Positions 63,178 through 64,000 of a stretch of 64,000 bases of DNA are shown here, piece by piece. Source of the DNA: Acidobacteriaceae bacterium. GTDB taxonomy: Bacteria; Acidobacteriota; Terriglobia; Bryobacterales; Bryobacteraceae. Both the position numbers and the translations under genes were made by a program. Numbering within the stretch: the stretch's first letter is position 1; every line of letters begins with the position of its first letter. The notes under the pieces were generated by a model, which saw nothing but the letters and a program-made list of their open reading frames with translations, did no database searches and was not told where the DNA came from. The stretch spans positions 248,001 through 312,000 of the forward strand of contig JAFAYL010000013.1 in assembly GCA_019240405.1 (NCBI GenBank), given 5' to 3'.

Positions 63178-64000
63178 CTACGCCGGGATCGAAATAGGGA
63201 TGGCCGGTTCAGGGGCGCATGCGGAGGCCCCGGGCGCGAGATCAAAACGGGCGGTGAAGTGGAAGATACTTCCGATGCCCGGCTCGCTTTCGACCCAGAC
63301 GCGCCCACCCATCAACGCGACCAACTGAAACGAGATGGTAAGGCCGAGCCCGGTGCCTCCGTATCGCCTAGTCGACGAGGTATCTGCCTGCGTGAAAGCT
63401 TCGAAGATGCTCTTCTGCTTCTGCGTCGGGATGCCAATTCCTGTATCGGCGACGGCGAAATGCAACAGCGCTTGCCCATCCGAGATTCGCTCGGGAGTCA
63501 CCGAGACAGTGACGCTGCCTTGGCTAGTGAACTTGATGGCGTTGTCGGTGAGGTTCAATAAGACCTGGCGGACGCGAAGCGGGTCGCCGACCAGGTTTGT
63601 TGGAATGCTGGGCGCGAGCTCCGTGCGCAGATCCAAATTTTTCTGGCGGGCGCGGAGCGATACGGACCGAACCAGTTCATCAACAGATGCCAAAAGATTA
63701 AACGGCGTTTTTTCAAGCGTAAGCTTGCGAGCTTCGATTTTCGAGAAATCGAGTATGTCGTTGACGATGGCGAGAAGCGAATCGCTTGAAATCTTAACGA
63801 CCTCCAGATATTCCCGCTGTTCGTCAGTCAATTCGGTGCTGAGCGCGACGTCGGTCATTCCCAAAATTCCGTGAATCGGAGTGCGAATTTCGTGACTCAT
63901 GTTGGCGAGAAAATCGCCCTTAGCCCGGCAGGCGGCCTCGGCGGCTTCTTTAGCCATCGTGAGCTCTTCTTCGGTACGCTTTCGTACATCTATTTCTTCT
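63178..64000 (-). CDS. Sensor histidine kinase, C-terminal part (cut by window edge)
   Basis: The minus-strand frame is open to the end of the window, beyond the ORF-track start at 63957. It encodes the end of a coiled coil (RKRTEEELTMAKEAAEAAC), the HisKA dimerisation helix with the phosphoacceptor histidine (GDFLANMSHEIRTPIHG), and an ATPase domain with N box (NLTDNAIKF), G1 box (DTGIGIP) and GTGLGL. It ends shortly after with no receiver domain seen. The N-terminal sensor region lies outside the window. Confidence 0.92.
   Translation of the reverse strand, partial: EEIDVRKRTEEELTMAKEAAEAACRAKGDFLANMSHEIRTPIHGILGMTDVALSTELTDEQREYLEVVKISSDSLLAIVNDILDFSKIEARKLTLEKTPFNLLASVDELVRSVSLRARQKNLDLRTELAPSIPTNLVGDPLRVRQVLLNLTDNAIKFTSQGSVTVSVTPERISDGQALLHFAVADTGIGIPTQKQKSIFEAFTQADTSSTRRYGGTGLGLTISFQLVALMGGRVWVESEPGIGSIFHFTARFDLAPGASACAPEPAIPISIPA

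Overview
The window looks like a chromosomal segment of an Acidobacteriota genome, most likely a Solibacter/Bryobacter-type member of Terriglobia. The main reason is two PadR-regulator plus ADOP-type (FtsX/MacB-like) orphan permease pairs, an arrangement typical of that phylum. Supporting reasons are the exported plant-polysaccharide hydrolases, a DUF4159 protein, moderately high GC by eye and frequent GTG/TTG starts. This is inference from gene content; no 16S or marker search was possible.

Layout. 1-12.5 kb: sugar and uronate use (hexuronate-type MFS carrier, GH3, enolase-superfamily enzyme, clan-A glycosidase), interrupted at 3.9-8.9 kb by a five-gene minus-strand cassette of unrecognised envelope proteins. 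That cassette lies between an intact and a decayed copy of the same DUF4159 gene. 12.5-21.1 kb: GNAT, a zinc-finger/PP2C phosphatase fusion, MATE pump, thioesterase, DUF2784 protein, a very large flavoprotein and mannonate dehydratase. 21.2-26.0 kb: an operon phoH-ybeY-corC-era-BON that ends with an exported proteasome-like Ntn hydrolase. 26.0-27.3 kb: a 480-bp control region with LexA-like palindromes before a conserved-looking unknown gene that ends at a strong bidirectional terminator. 27.3-38 kb: aldehyde dehydrogenase, TyrS, a sodium/solute symporter, a HAD-GH32-galactokinase-nucleotidyltransferase operon and a flavin amine oxidase.

38-44.4 kb: RND efflux adaptor and pump, a LarA-type protein and a UdgX-type uracil-DNA glycosylase. 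44.4-50.7 kb: a SirB1-like protein, then MaoC-ACP-FkbH-SGNH-MBOAT, which reads as a Dlt-like pathway moving an ACP-bound acyl group across the membrane onto an envelope polymer. 50.9-59.5 kb: two PadR/ADOP modules, the second with a frameshifted permease, around a D-aminoacylase-like protein and a cytidylate-kinase-like protein. 59.6-64 kb: MBL hydrolase, LarE with three conserved cysteines, FmdB-type zinc ribbon, an S41 peptidase relative that has lost its Ser/Lys dyad, and the C-terminal part of a histidine kinase cut by the window edge.

The best candidates for undescribed biology are the DUF4159-flanked five-gene cassette, the MBOAT/SGNH/FkbH/ACP/MaoC operon, the secreted Ntn hydrolase whose predicted signal cleavage exposes a threonine, and the S41 pseudoprotease. 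No tRNA, rRNA, CRISPR array, transposase or phage gene was recognised.
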